Shown here: piece by piece, positions 18,193-29,936 of the stretch | How the letters are laid out: the number at the start of each line of letters is the position of its first letter | Position numbering within the stretch: position 1 is the first letter of the stretch | Origin: Dyadobacter sp. 676 | Lineage (GTDB): Bacteria > Bacteroidota > Bacteroidia > Cytophagales > Spirosomataceae | Direction of reading: 5' to 3' | DNA: 64,000 nt | Assembly: GCF_040448675.1 (NCBI RefSeq) | Contig: NZ_CP159289.1 | Coordinates: 5,811,001 to 5,875,000, forward strand | The notes under the pieces: model-generated | Told to the model about the DNA's origin: nothing | Seen by the model: the letters and a program-made list of their open reading frames with translations, nothing else | Database searches by the model: none | Position numbers and translations under genes: made by a program

Positions 18193-18864
18193 ATGAAAGC
18201 ATCTACCCCGAAAAAGGGCTTTTTTTATGAAAATAGCCTGAGTATTGTTTTTATAACACTTTTCATTGCCACACTACTTGCCCAGGCGATTACCGGATGG
18301 CACGAGCACAACGAGGAACTCAGGCAGGAAAATGCCCCGGCCATCGGTTTTGCGATGTACCTGCAGAGTGGCCACTTCATCTCCGCCACCTTTGAAAATT
18401 TCGAAAGCGAATTTCTTCAAATGGCCTTGTATGTGGTTCTAACCGTTGGTCTCCGGCAAAAGGGCTCGGCGGAGTCCAAGTCTCTCGATCAGCCCGAAGA
18501 AGTTGACCGCGAACCTAAACCGAGTGCCGACGCACCCTGGCCGGTCAGGAAAGGCGGCCTGATCCTCAAAATTTATGAGCATTCACTTTCCATTGCGTTT
18601 GTTTTACTATTTCTGATATGCTGGTCCCTGCATTTTTATGGAAGCTGGCTGGACCAGAATCAGGAGAAAGCGCTCAATGGCGAGCCGGCGGTCAGTCCGG
18701 GGGAGTATCTGACGGAAGCGAATTTCTGGTTCGAAACCTTTCAGAATTGGCAAAGCGAATTCCTTTCGGTGGCCAGCATCGTTATACTGACAATTTTCCT
18801 CCGCCAGAAGGGTTCGCCCGAATCCAAGCCCGTAGATGCACCTAACGCTGAAACAGGCAAGTAA
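18193..18864 (+). CDS. DUF6766-family membrane protein
   Basis: 223 residues that repeat one pattern twice: a membrane helix after YENSLSIVF or YEHSLSIAF, an acidic extramembrane loop, a FENFESEFLQ or FQNWQSEFLS segment and a second helix ending LRQKGSAESK or LRQKGSPESK. This gives four membrane segments and a clear internal duplication. The layout fits DUF6766, whose function is unknown. It lies 214 bases after the CheY-like gene. Nothing in the sequence suggests transport or catalysis. Confidence 0.8.
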   Translation: MKASTPKKGFFYENSLSIVFITLFIATLLAQAITGWHEHNEELRQENAPAIGFAMYLQSGHFISATFENFESEFLQMALYVVLTVGLRQKGSAESKSLDQPEEVDREPKPSADAPWPVRKGGLILKIYEHSLSIAFVLLFLICWSLHFYGSWLDQNQEKALNGEPAVSPGEYLTEANFWFETFQNWQSEFLSVASIVILTIFLRQKGSPESKPVDAPNAETGK

Positions 18865-19049
18865 ATCGCGGGCTTGACCGCTGGCCGAGACATTATGCCC
18901 TTACCGAACCGGCTGCTGAACTGCAGCACCTGGGCGACTGTCTATTAGTGAAGGGACTGTGCGAGTTGATGGGGGGCAATTTGAAAATCGAAAGCAGTCC
19001 GGGGCGGGGTACCAGGTTCACAATCCGCCTATCGGTCCGTTGGTCGTAG
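18849..19049 (+). pseudogene. Histidine kinase C-terminal remnant (HATPase end)
   Basis: A reading frame ending at the TAG 19047-19049 translates to LVKGLCELMGGNLKIESS followed by PGRGTRFTIRLSV. This is the G2-box end of a HATPase domain: the usual GLGL-x-LVK has become LGDCLLVK, and RGTRF is kept. Upstream there is no N box, no dimerization domain and no start codon, and the frame runs into the end of the DUF6766 gene. It seems to be the last quarter of a kinase whose front was lost by deletion. A G6 run at 18971-18976 lies inside it. Confidence 0.65.
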
Positions 19050-19140
19050 CTTTCAGGTCTTGCAGCCGGATCATGGGCAGACATCGTTAATCCGGATTTA
19101 AATGAATGCAGGTTTCGGCCGGATGGTCGTATTTAGCATT

Positions 19141-19171
19141 AAAAAAAGGCGGCCCGGCAAACCGGGCCGCC
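19141..19171 (-). terminator. Strong intrinsic terminator of the giant T9SS gene
   Basis: A perfect 10-base G/C stem (19148-19157 with 19162-19171) with a 4-base loop, followed on the minus strand by seven T. It starts nine bases after the stop of the giant gene, which is the textbook arrangement. Confidence 0.88.
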
Positions 19172-19179
19172 CGAGGCAT

Positions 19180-22100
19180 TTATTTAACGTGGACGAATTT
19201 GTGTGTATGAACAGATCCGTCAGTGTGTGTGATGCGAAGGATGTACACCCCGGCGTCGAGCTTGCTTACATCCAGTTTACCGGAGTCGACCGGTCCGGAG
19301 CTGTAAACCTGCAAACCTGCCAGGTTGTCGATCCGGATGGCTTTCACCTGTTTCCAGCTGGTCACTTTGAGCGTCAGCTCGCGGTTAACCGGGTTCGGAT
19401 AGATGCTGCTTTCCAGTTTGCGCTCGAAGCGGACGCTCCGGATAGCGCTGAAAGCAAACGTACCATCGAGGTCCACCATTTTCAACCGGTACAGGTTTTC
19501 ACCGGCTTCCGGCTTGCGATCGGCGAAAGTGTAGGATTTTTTCACCTTGCTATCACCTTGCGCTTCCACGATACCAACCTGCTTCCATGCTTTGCCGTCG
19601 GTGCTGCGCTGGATTTCGAAGTGATCCGAGTTGGTTTCTTCCGAGGTTACCCAGTTCAATTCCGCTGTATTTTCACGCGCGGTGGCCGTGAAGGACACGA
19701 GCGTTACCGGAAGCGGTTTCTCCCAGCGGATCGTGTAAGGGGCAGGTGGCGACTGCTCGCCAGCCTCATCCAAATACGCGTACTCGAAAGTAGTGCTGGT
19801 GTAACCGGTGCCGGTCAGCTTGATGGTCATCAGTGCCGGGTCGTAGTTCGGGATTACTTGTCCGGCCGTTACCAGCGTGCCATTGTAATACAACTCGCCA
19901 TGGTCGGGCAGGGTTGTGATCACCACGGTGCGGTCTTTACCCGAACCGTTCAGCGTACCATCCTCAGGGTCGGTGCCGGTAAGCTGGTCAGGTGAAGTCG
20001 TGCCTGCACCTGTGCTCGTGTGCGTACCGTTGAGGGTGATGACCTGGTCTGGCGTAGGCTGGTCGATCAGGTAATCCTTTGGCTCTGCCAGCGGCGGCTG
20101 CTGCACGCCGAAGTTGGCATTGGTCACATCGGTAGTGGTTACCACGATATTTGGCAAAATACCATTCACCGTTCCGTCGCTTCCGGCATTGGCGCCCAGG
20201 TGCTCGCCGGTGTTGTTCCAACCGGTCGGCAGGCTAGGTGTCGCCGATCCGGCGGCTGTCTGGTGCAGCACGACGCTGTACGTGTCTGGCTGAACATTAC
20301 CGAAATCGTAAGAGCCATCGGCATTGACCGGAACAGTGGCAACGACTGCCCCTGTGCTGTCGATCAGCGAAACATACAAGCCCGACGGAATGGTCGTTAC
20401 CGAACCGGTTGTATTGACGGTGCTGTCGGTCAATGCATTGGCATCATGGAAGACGTTACCCGACAAGCTCACGACCGGCGTAGTAAACGGCTTGGTCACC
20501 GAGCTTTCGTTACTTTCCAAACCGCCGTTGTCGGTTACAGTGAATGGCACGTCTACGGTCGGATTGCCATCGATTGGGTCGACGAGCACTTGCAAGCCTG
20601 TTACCGGCACGGTCACGCCCGAGTCGGGGAACACCTGCTGTCCGGCTCCCGGGGTAGTGCCCGGGGCGACGTAGGTTGTCCCGTTGATCGTTACAGTCGT
20701 CACATTCTCAGGGAACTGGGTAAATGTGATGGATTCGACAGTACCGTCCGGATCAGAGAAATTGAAATCCCCGGAAATATCCACGGTCACAGTTCCGCCA
20801 GGGTTTGGCGAGGAAGGCAGGTTCTCGTCGGTCGTCACCGGCGGCTGCTGCACGCCGAAATTGGCATTGGTCACATCGGTAGTAGTCACCACGATGTTAG
20901 GCAAAATACCATTGACGGTTCCGTCGCTTCCTGCGTTGGCGCCCAGATGCTCGCCGGTATTATTCCAACCGGTTGGCAGGCTAGGTGTCGCCGATCCGGC
21001 TGCTGTCTGGTGCAGTACGACGCTGTACGTGTCTGGCTGAACATTACCGAAATCGTAAGAGCCATCGGCATTGACCGGAACAGTGGCAACGACTGCCCCT
21101 GTGCTGTCGATCAGCGAAACATACAAGCCCGACGGAATGGTCGTTACCGAACCGGTTGTATTGACGGTGCTGTCGGTCAATGCATTGGCATCATGGAAGA
21201 CGTTACCCGACAAGCTCACGACCGGCGTAGTAAACGGCTTGGTCACCGAGCTTTCGTTACTTTCCAAACCGCCGTTGTCGGTTACAGTGAATGGCACGTC
21301 TACGGTCGGATTGCCATCGATTGGGTCGACGAGCACTTGCAAGCCTGTTACCGGCACGGTCACGCCCGAGTCGGGGAACACCTGTTGTCCGGCTCCCGGG
21401 GTAGTGCCCGGGGCGACGTAGGTGGTGCCGTTGATCGTTACAGTCGTCACATTCTCAGGGAACTGGGTAAATGTGATGGATTCGACGGTGCCATCGGGAT
21501 CAGTGAAGTTGAAATCGTTTGAAATATCGACAGTCACTGTTCCACCAGGGTTTGGCGAAGACGGTAGGTTCTCGTCGGTCGTCAGCGGCGGCTGCTGCAC
21601 GCCGAAGTTGGCATTGGTCACATCGGTAGTGGTTACCACGATGTTTGGCAGAATACCATTCACCGTTCCATCGCTTCCGGCATTGGCGCCCAGGTGCTCG
21701 CCGGTGTTATTCCAACCGGTTGGCAGGCTTGGCGTCGCCGATCCGGCGGCTGTCTGGTGCAGCACGACGCTGTAAGTGCCTGGTGTTACATTACCGAAAT
21801 CGTAAGAGCCATCGGCATTGACCGGAACAGTGGCAACAACTGCCCCTGTGCTGTCGATCAGCGAAACATACAAGCCCGACGGAATGGTGGTTACCGAACC
21901 GGTCGTATTGACGGTGCTGTCGGTCAATGCATTGGCGTCGTGGAAGACGTTACCCGACAGGCTTACAACCGGCGTGGTGAAATCAGCGGTTACCGTGCTG
22001 ACGTTACTTTCCAGGCCGCCGTTGTCGGTCACAAAGAACGGAATCGAAGTAGAAACATCTCCATCTACAGGGTCAACCAGCACCGACAGGCCCGTTGCGG

Positions 22101-25100
22101 GGACTGTCAGGTTTCCTGCCGGCCATACCTGCTGTCCGGCACCCGGTGTAGTGCCCGGCGCTACATAGGTAGTGCCATTGATCGTGATGGTTTCGACATT
22201 TTCAGGGAATTCCGTAAAAGTGATCGACGCCACTGTTCCATCGCTATCAGTCAATCCGAAATGCGAGGTGAGATCCACCGTAGTGTTTCCACCAGGATTC
22301 GGTTGCGTGGGTTCTGTACCGCCGGTGGTTACCGGAGGCAACTGGATACCGAAGTTGGCATTGGTCACGTTTTCCCCCGCGACAGTTACGCCGGTCAATA
22401 TGCCATTCACGCCCGCGTCGCTACCCACACCCGCGCCCAGGTTCTCGCCGGTGTTCACCCATCCCGCCGGAAGGCTCGGTGTGGTAGAACCGGTAGAAGT
22501 CTGGTGCAATACGATGCTGTAATCACCCGGAGCGGTCACCCCGAAATCGTAAGTGCCGTCTGCATTGACAGGGACAGTTTTTACGGCCGCACCGGTCGAA
22601 TCCACCAGCGTTACATAAAGGCCGGTCGGGATCGACGGGTCGGTAGCCGTGCTGTTAACAGTCACATCCTTCAATGCGTTGGCATCGTGGAATACATTAC
22701 CGGTCAAAGTTACCGGAGCAAAACATGCCTCGGGCGCATTGATAGCCACATTAACCTGTTTAACCAACTGGCACTGGCTTGCATTGTCTGTTACCGTAAC
22801 GGTATAGGTTCTTGGCGAACCGGTCGTTACAGTAGGATTGGCAATGAATGCATTGGAAAGACCTACCGACGGACTCCACACGTAGGAGTAGTTACCCGAA
22901 GAGGTCACATTCAAAGGCAATGCCGCCGAAGTACCTTCGCAAAGTGCTACATTGTCCACAGTCGCGGCAATGGTATTTGGATTAACTACCACTACCACTT
23001 CCTTGTAATTGCTGCAACCGGTTGTCAGGTTGGTCTGCGTCAGCCGGTAAGTCTGGGTGGACGTCGCAGCAACAGTGGTACTGGTGCTGTTCGGCGCTGA
23101 AACGCCAGTCAACGGGCTCCATTGCCAGGTAGTATTGGCAGGAGCGGTGCCAGCCAGTGAGAGCGTCGCTACGCCACCTTCGCAAATGGCAGTGTTACCG
23201 GTGATCGCAAAATCGGCAGGCGTGTTGACAGTCACCACTACCTGGTCGGTGGTGGTACAGCCATTCAGGGTCACGCTAACGGTGTAGGTCGTCGTTGTGG
23301 TAGGCTTAACGGTCGGCTGGGCGACGTTGGCCGCGCCTACGATGCCCGCTCCTGTCCACGAGTAGGTAGCGCCTGCGACGGCCGGCGTACCGATGACAGT
23401 GGATTCACCAGGGCAAAGCACGGCATCAGAACCTGCATTGGCCGACGGGCTGACTTTCACCTGATCGGTGAAAACACATCCGCTGGACAGGGTCACTGTG
23501 ACGGTGTAGGTCATCTCGCTGGTGACGGTGGCAGTCGGGTTGGCGACGTTGGTCGCGCTCAGCCCGGTTGCGGGTGCCCATGCGTAGGTAGCGCCCGCAG
23601 GAGCGGCCGGGTTGCCGGCAGCGCCGTAACCGATGGCGATCGGGCCCGCAGGACAGACAGTCTTGTCTACCAGTTCAAGGCCATTGACCGGATTGACAGT
23701 AACAGTCACCTGATCGCTCAACGGGGTATTACAGCCCGGATAGCTCACTTTCACTGTGTAAGTCGTAGTGGCGGTCGGGTTGGTGACGGTCGGGGTGGCG
23801 CAGGTGGTGCAGCTCAGCCCGGTAGCTGGTGTCACGCCGTCAGCCATAAACCATTCGTATTGCGCAAATGGCTCCGCATCGCGGCCCAGTTGCACGGCGG
23901 CACCCTGGCAGGTGCTGACCGCTGCGCCGGCGTATTCGCCGGTAGCGACGGTGTTGCTGAGTACAACGGTATCCTTAGCCACACAGCCCGAAAGCGGGTC
24001 GGTTACGGTAAGGATATAGCTTTGAGGTGTTGCGAATGCAAACTGTACCTGAGGTTGCGCGTCGTTGGCATCGGTGCCATTGGTCCAGGCTGTGTTGGCC
24101 GGTTCCCACGAATAGGTCCAGTTGGTGCCGGCGGGTGCAGCAGTACCGAGTGTTACCGTTGCGCCGTTACACACCGCGCGGTCCTTGCCCGCATTGGCAA
24201 CAGGTGCGGACGAGTTCACGACAACTTCTGCTTTGGTCTTACAACCTGAGGCCGTTTCGGTAACGACCACCGCGAAAGTCTGGCTGTTGGCAACAGTCGC
24301 TGTCGGGTTGGCGATGGCCGGATCGCTCAGGCCCAGCGCCGGTGTCCATGCGTACGTGAAACCGGCTACCGGCGTATTACCGATCTGTACCGGCACGTTC
24401 GGACAGGTATATTTGTCCTGTGTCGGGAATACAGGCAGTGACCAGCCCGGAGGGTTGATCACAATCGACTTCTGACATACGATCGAAGCATCGTATTTGT
24501 TGGTCACCGTTAAAGTGATCGTAGCCTGTGCCGTAGAGGTGATATTAACCGTCTGCGCACTTGCATTGTCGACCAGGTTGGCAGGGCTCCATGAGAAGTT
24601 ATAGTCGGCGGGATTGCCTAGAGAACTACCCAGGCGCAATGCCGTACTGCCAAATACTTTGGGACATCCCTGTTCCGACAAAGTCAGGATTTCGAAGTCG
24701 CAAGTCGCTCCCGGTCCGGTGCAAGGCTGAATCAGCACATCGGCCGTACACGTAACGCCATTCAAAGTTACCGTGCGACGGAAGCGCGTAACACCGCTAT
24801 TGCTTTTCAGATAGGCATCTTTACCGCCATTGCGGGTTTGCAGAACAGCACCGTCCCCGCTCACCACGCTCCATGTGTAAGTAGCACCGGGGGCGTTATT
24901 CTCATCGAGATGGGAAACCCAGGCAGGACCGCAAATGGTTTCATCCTGGTCGGTAATACGGTTGCTGATCACCGAAACCTGCACCTGGTCTGTGAACGCA
25001 CAGCCATTCTTGGTAGCGGTAACCGTATAATTGATCGCTCCGCCCGTGACGGCAGCCGTTCCTGCATTGAAAACGGGATTGGCTACCTGAGAAGAAGAGA

Positions 25101-28100
25101 GGTATTGTCCGGGTGTCCAAGTATACGCAAAAGTATTATCGGCAGTACCGCCCAAGGTAGTGGAGGTGTTTTTACAGATCGTCTGATCCGCACCTGCAAA
25201 GGCCAGCGTGTTATTGGGGGCTGTCACCGGGGTCACGGTCACGTCGCTGGTAGTGTTGCATGTTGCACCACTTTTCTGGGTGACCGTTACAGTCAGGCGA
25301 TAGGTGGTTGCCGAAGTCGGATTAGCCACGGGCTGTGCGCAGGTGGTGCAACTCAGGCTGCTGACCGGATCGCCCGAAATACTCGTCCATGCATAGCTTA
25401 CCGAAGGGCTCGCGACAGGAGGCGTGCCGATTTGTACTCCTCCGCTGCCCTGGCATATCGACTGGCTCGTACCGGCATTTGCCACGGCCGGGACCACGGT
25501 CACCTGATCGATGTCCACGCAACCGGCTGTATCGGTGATTTTCAATGTATAGGTCGTTGCCTGCGTGATGGCCGGGGTGGTGAACGAGGCCGTCGAAGCG
25601 ACCGGAGTGCCGGTGCTTGTAGAACCCGAATACCATTGGTAGGAGCTGTACGAGCCCGAGCCGCCGCTGGCGCTGCCGTTCAATGTAACGGTGTTGGCGC
25701 CGGGCCCGCAAACGTACCATTGCGGTCCGTCGGCATTGGCAATGGGAGAAACGTTGCTGCTGATTACCACGGAGGCTACCTGCGAGCTATCGACTGTCGC
25801 CTGCGAGCAAAGTTCGGCATTGACCTTGATCAGCCGACGGTAATAAAGCGTCGTCTGGGAGGCCAGCGGTTGCAGGTCTTTGAAAACCTCTCCGGGCATG
25901 TCCTGCCACGGGCCGCTCGGGCTATCCGCTTTTTGCCATTGGTAAAAGACTTTTCCCGTATAGCTTGCCGGCGAGGTGACACCCACCGCATTACCTTCGA
26001 TTACCGCCGGAATGCCCAGGACACAGGCGGTCTGCGTCATGGGGGCCAGGGTAGTGGCTGAAACTGCGAAGTTATCCGGCAGCGAGCCGTCGTTGAATTT
26101 GGCAATGACGCCGTCATTGGTCCCCCCGCCGTAGGTCTCCTGGTAGGCGCCCGGTGTGGCAGCGTTGGCACCTGTGGTGTTATAAACAACCACGATATTG
26201 CCTTGGGGATCCATTGAGATACTTTTACCTCTCGCATCAGCTATACTTCCCATCCCATAAGGGCCATCAACCCCTGTCGTTCCCAGATAAGTCCCCCAAA
26301 CGCGTTGTCCCTGGGGGGGTAAACTGGTTCACAAATACATCCGTGCTTCCCATCGGGCTGGGCTTGTAGGTACAATTGGTGGCCAGAGCGGCGCCCGCGT
26401 CGTTTGACTGACCCATGATATTCAGGTTGCCCGCATTGTCCTGCGTTACGCTGATAGCAATCGTCATCGCTGCAATCGAAGTGGTCAGGTACGTACCCAT
26501 TTTTTGGGTACCGCTTAGATCGAAGCTGGCAAAGAAGGTGCTCCTCACTGTAATTGCCGACGTCTCAAGAGCAGCAGGCACAGTTTCGATAAAAGTACCG
26601 GGAGTACTGATTCCCGAAGCACTCTTGGTCTGACCAACCGTGTAGATAGTCTGACCTGCTCTGTCGATGTGGATGTCATGCATGTAATCTGCATTGGAAC
26701 CGCCAAAATAACGTCCCCAGACCCGTTGCCCATTCGTTTTATCGATTTTCAGAAGAAAAGCATCCGTGGATCCGGACTTGGTTTGTCCTTGGGGGGGCAT
26801 TCGCGGCCAGATCGGTATTCGTCGTTGCTCCGGAAACGTATACCTGGCCATCGGCATCGAGGTCCATGGCGCCGAGATAGGAAATGGTGGAAGTTAGCGG
26901 AGGTCCTGCAAAAACTTGACTGAAATCAACGTAGGTACCCCATTGCCTTACCCCTGCATCATTGAATTTGACCAGTGCCGACTGGATCTGGTTGATAACG
27001 ATGGTAGCGGGTAGGTTAGGTCGGAACGTTCCCGGCGTGGCGATATCGACGCCGGTTGGCGTTTGAGTGCCGGTAATAATGCTTCCATACGCATAAAAAT
27101 TGTTCTGGTTGTCGACAACGATCCGGGAAGGAAAAAACGGCATACTTCCCCCGAAATAGCTTCCCCACGTGCGCTGGCCCGTGGTTGCGTCGAACCGGGC
27201 CAGAAAGCCGGTGTTCTGGTTCGCCGCAGTCTGGGCGGTCTGATGCGCGCCGGCGGTTGCCATACCGGTGCTGGTAGTCGTACCACCGATGTACAGCACA
27301 TTGCCATGGACGGCAAGAGCGGAAGCTAGATCCCTTCCCGCTCCTCCGTAATAAGTGGCCCAGATACGCTGCCCCGCGCTGTTGAATTTGGCCAGAAACG
27401 CGTCTTCGTTCGGAGTTGTTCCCGTTACGCCGCCGCCATAACTTCCGTCGTAGGCTCCGGCAGTGGCAATACCGAAACTACTGGCCGTATTACCAGTTAC
27501 GTAAATGTTGCCGCTGGCATCCGTTGCCACAGCCGCGATCTGGTCCACGGCTGTTCCACCGTAATAGGTTGCCCATTCCAGTTGCGGGGTAGGGTCGATG
27601 ACCAGCGTTTTGGTTCTGTCATAAGACGGGACATGGAAGGCATAAACATCGGCTCCCGTGGCTTTGTACCGAACACTTACTTTTTGACCTGTTTGGTCAA
27701 TCCAGCTGGCCGGAATGTGTTCGTTAAGTGCTCCATGGTTGAGGGCCATCACGACGCGGCCATTCTTAAGGACAGTCTGGTTGGCGCCCTTGTATTTGAG
27801 CCTAATTTGCGATGCATCGGCGCCGGGACGTACAATGAAGTTGTATTCAACCGGCTTGTCGGTGCCTTTGCGCGCGACGAATTCGAGGTCGATGCCGGGA
27901 TACACGTCACGGTAGGTCACAGTCTGAAACTTGTGGATGCCATAGAATTCTCCGTTCCCGTTGACCACGTTCACCGGCTCGGAAACGGCCGGACCGGTGG
28001 TCATCGCCGCCGCCGGGTTAGCCCCGAGCAGCTCGATATCGACACGGTGGAACTTGTTTTTCGTCGTGTAGGTGTCGTAACTGAAACCCGTCTGACGCAA

Positions 28101-28352
28101 TTGGACTTTGAGTCCGGGCATGCTCAACAGGTATTTCACAGCCTTGTTGGGCTTACCTGCCTGGTTAACGAGCTGTCCCCTGTTTTCGGTAAAGCCCGCG
28201 CCTGCGGCATCTTTCAGCCATTGCGACATCTTGTCTTTGCTCACCTGTTCAGCGGGTCGCTGGGGAGGCGGGGGTACTGCGGGGGCCTGGGCCGTCGCCG
28301 CATAAGTTGTCCAGCCCCATAAGGCCAGAAACAGTAGAAATCGTTTTTGCAT
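19180..28352 (-). CDS. Giant T9SS surface protein (~3056 residues), two G7 frameshifts
   Basis: Three consecutive frames form one protein. Removing one base from each of the G7 runs at 26791-26797 and 26313-26319 gives an uninterrupted reading frame from the ATG at 28352 to 19180. The order is a signal peptide (to about YAATAQ), a DUF7948-type N-terminal domain (GFTENRGQLVNQAG to VIDPTPQLEWATYYGG), and SBBP-type propeller repeats (GNIYVTGNT, then WGSYFGGSM) to about residue 700. Many Ig/PKD-like modules then run to about 1870 (YTWTPGQYLSSSQ and TYTVTVTL types). Repeated SdrD-B-like modules span 1870-2750, followed by an FN3-like linker and a type A sorting domain (SIYPNPVNRELTL). No enzyme motif is seen; surface adhesion or gliding is inferred. 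As written, translation would stop early near 26739. Confidence 0.85.
20104..22720 (-). repeat. 747-bp tandem repeats inside the giant T9SS gene
   Basis: Three units of exactly 747 bases (249 codons) start at 20104, 20851 and 21598, followed by a partial, more diverged unit from about 22345. The first two share long stretches without visible differences. Each encodes an SdrD-B-like module (GNVFHDANALTDSTVN) and a second beta domain (TVTDNGGLESNESS). The in-frame period and near identity point to recent duplication or gene conversion. Confidence 0.9.
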
Positions 28353-28451
28353 AACTGACAGTTAAATGAATGAATAAACATAGCGGGGTGGTTCTCAGAT
28401 CTTTTTCTGTTTCATAGGCATGGGATTTGGTGAATAATGTGGTTGAATCGG

Positions 28452-29081
28452 TTAGTTGCCGCTTTCCTTGTTGACCAGCACCTTGTTGAGTTTGACGGCG
28501 AGGTCGACTAAGTTGTCTACCTCCAACTTCCGGAAGATTCTGCGTTTGTAGTATCCCACACTTTTGGAGGTGGTGCCGGTAATGTTGGCGACCTGTTGAT
28601 GCGACTTATTGGCCAGCAGTAAATCAGCCATAAACTCTTCCCTTTTCGTCAGCGTCCGGTTAATGGGCTTATCGACGATATGAAACAGCAGCTGTTGCTG
28701 GACATCGGAGCTGATGTACCTGGTATTATTTTCGGCGTGCCGGAGGCCCTCGCTGATCTCTTCGGGCAAGGACTTGTTCGAAAACAACGCCGTTACGCCC
28801 GCCCGGATAAATTTGTACATAAACTGGGTCTGGTCGCCGAGATTGACCAGGATTGCCGCCTGTGGGTTTATCGTTTTGAAATCCTCTATCAAGATCGTAT
28901 CCTTGGCGTCGGAGGCACCTATATCCAGAATCATTACCTGAAATTTTGAAGTCCCGGACAACTCGATGGCTTTTCGGACGGTATCCGTTACGACGATGGG
29001 ACTTTCGGGATACTGACTTTCGATAATTGCGCGTATTGCGATTGAAAACAGGGGATTATCTGTAACGACTGATATCGTCAT
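28452..29081 (-). CDS. NarL/FixJ-type response regulator
   Basis: 209 residues, intact. The receiver opens MTISVVTDNPLFSIAI, carries D53 (VMILDIGASD) and a strand with LVNLGDQTQF where the usual Thr/Ser switch is not obvious. The LuxR-type HTH covers about 145-195 (LTKREEFMADLLLANKS, then RIFRKLEVDNLVDLA). It is the closest relative in this window of the regulator at 2324, and both stand beside giant T9SS protein genes. This one lies 99 bases upstream of the giant gene on the same strand and may share a transcript with it. The input kinase is unknown; the propeller kinase nearby is convergent with another regulator. Confidence 0.9.
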   Translation of the reverse strand: MTISVVTDNPLFSIAIRAIIESQYPESPIVVTDTVRKAIELSGTSKFQVMILDIGASDAKDTILIEDFKTINPQAAILVNLGDQTQFMYKFIRAGVTALFSNKSLPEEISEGLRHAENNTRYISSDVQQQLLFHIVDKPINRTLTKREEFMADLLLANKSHQQVANITGTTSKSVGYYKRRIFRKLEVDNLVDLAVKLNKVLVNKESGN

Positions 29082-29285
29082 GATCGGGTAGGGTTATTCA
29101 TGTGTAAAATGGGGTAAAATCACGTCCCGGATTTCTGTCATCGACAGATGGACGGTGTAAACATATAGGGGAGTATCAACAACGGAAATCGAAATATTAC
29201 TACTAACTGTTACGAATTATTCAGTTTGTGAAAATCGTCTGCTACCTTTACCTTGAATTGTAAATCGTTCTCTCAGCACCCCAAC

Positions 29286-29936
29286 ATGTATCACATCCTC
29301 ATTATCGACGACCATCCCATGGTATCCATCGGGATACAAGCCATCGTAAAGACAGTAGTCGAGAATTCCACAATTACTTTCGGGTACACGTTTCAGGAAG
29401 GACTCGATGCCCTTGCCCGAAAGCATGTGGACCTTATGATCCTGGACCTTGCCATTCCGGGGACCCGCGGGCCGGAGATGATCAGCGTGTACAGGGATGC
29501 GCAGCCGGATTTGAAGATTCTGGTATTTTCGGGCAGGGATGAATTGAGGAATGCCCCCGTTTACCTCGACAGGGGCGCCAACGGTTTCCTGCATAAAAAC
29601 AGCTTCGATTCGGAAGCGGCGAGGGCGATCCGAACGGTGCTGGAAAATAAAAAGTATATCAGTCCGAAGCTAAAAGAGGCTATGCTCAGCAACCTGATCG
29701 AGGGAAAGCCGATGCCGTCGGACCCGGCCGCTCAGCTCACTCCGCGCGAACGGGAGGTCCTCGGGTTGCTGCTCACGGGCAAATGGCTCAAATCGATCGC
29801 CGACGAGCTGAATGTCAAGATTTCTACGGTGGGAACGCAAAAGAACCGGATTTTCAAGAAACTGAAAGTCGATAACATCGTAGATCTCGCCAAAAAATTC
29901 TGGTACCTGGAAGAAAGTACCGCGGATCATCTATGA
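29286..29936 (+). CDS. NarL/FixJ-type response regulator (partner of the propeller kinase)
   Basis: 216 residues from the ATG at 29286 (MYHILIIDDHPMVSIG). The receiver is canonical: D8 and D9, phospho-acceptor D54 (LMILDLAIPG), a Ser switch in ILVFSGRDE, and FLHKNS with the conserved Lys. The LuxR-type HTH follows LTPREREVLGLLLTG and ends with RIFKKLKVDNIVDLA. Its 3' end overlaps the convergent kinase gene by 10 bases. This convergent pairing suggests that the kinase and regulator work together, although they are not in one operon. The divergent gene upstream is the other NarL-type regulator. An upstream TACCTTTA at 29253 resembles a -7 box. Confidence 0.92.
   Translation: MYHILIIDDHPMVSIGIQAIVKTVVENSTITFGYTFQEGLDALARKHVDLMILDLAIPGTRGPEMISVYRDAQPDLKILVFSGRDELRNAPVYLDRGANGFLHKNSFDSEAARAIRTVLENKKYISPKLKEAMLSNLIEGKPMPSDPAAQLTPREREVLGLLLTGKWLKSIADELNVKISTVGTQKNRIFKKLKVDNIVDLAKKFWYLEESTADHL

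Noticed and set aside
20020..21522. Long plus-strand open frame opposite the giant gene
   Set aside because: It follows the repeat period of the minus-strand gene, is Arg/His/Gly-rich without domains, and the minus frame has clear modules and a sorting domain.
20104..22720. Regular repeats as a CRISPR or satellite array
   Set aside because: The units are 747 bases, in frame and protein coding.
26313..26319. Programmed ribosomal frameshifting at the G7 tract
   Set aside because: No typical slippery heptamer with a downstream structure was identified, and the same type of break occurs in unrelated genes without such tracts, so error, mutation or tract variation is simpler.
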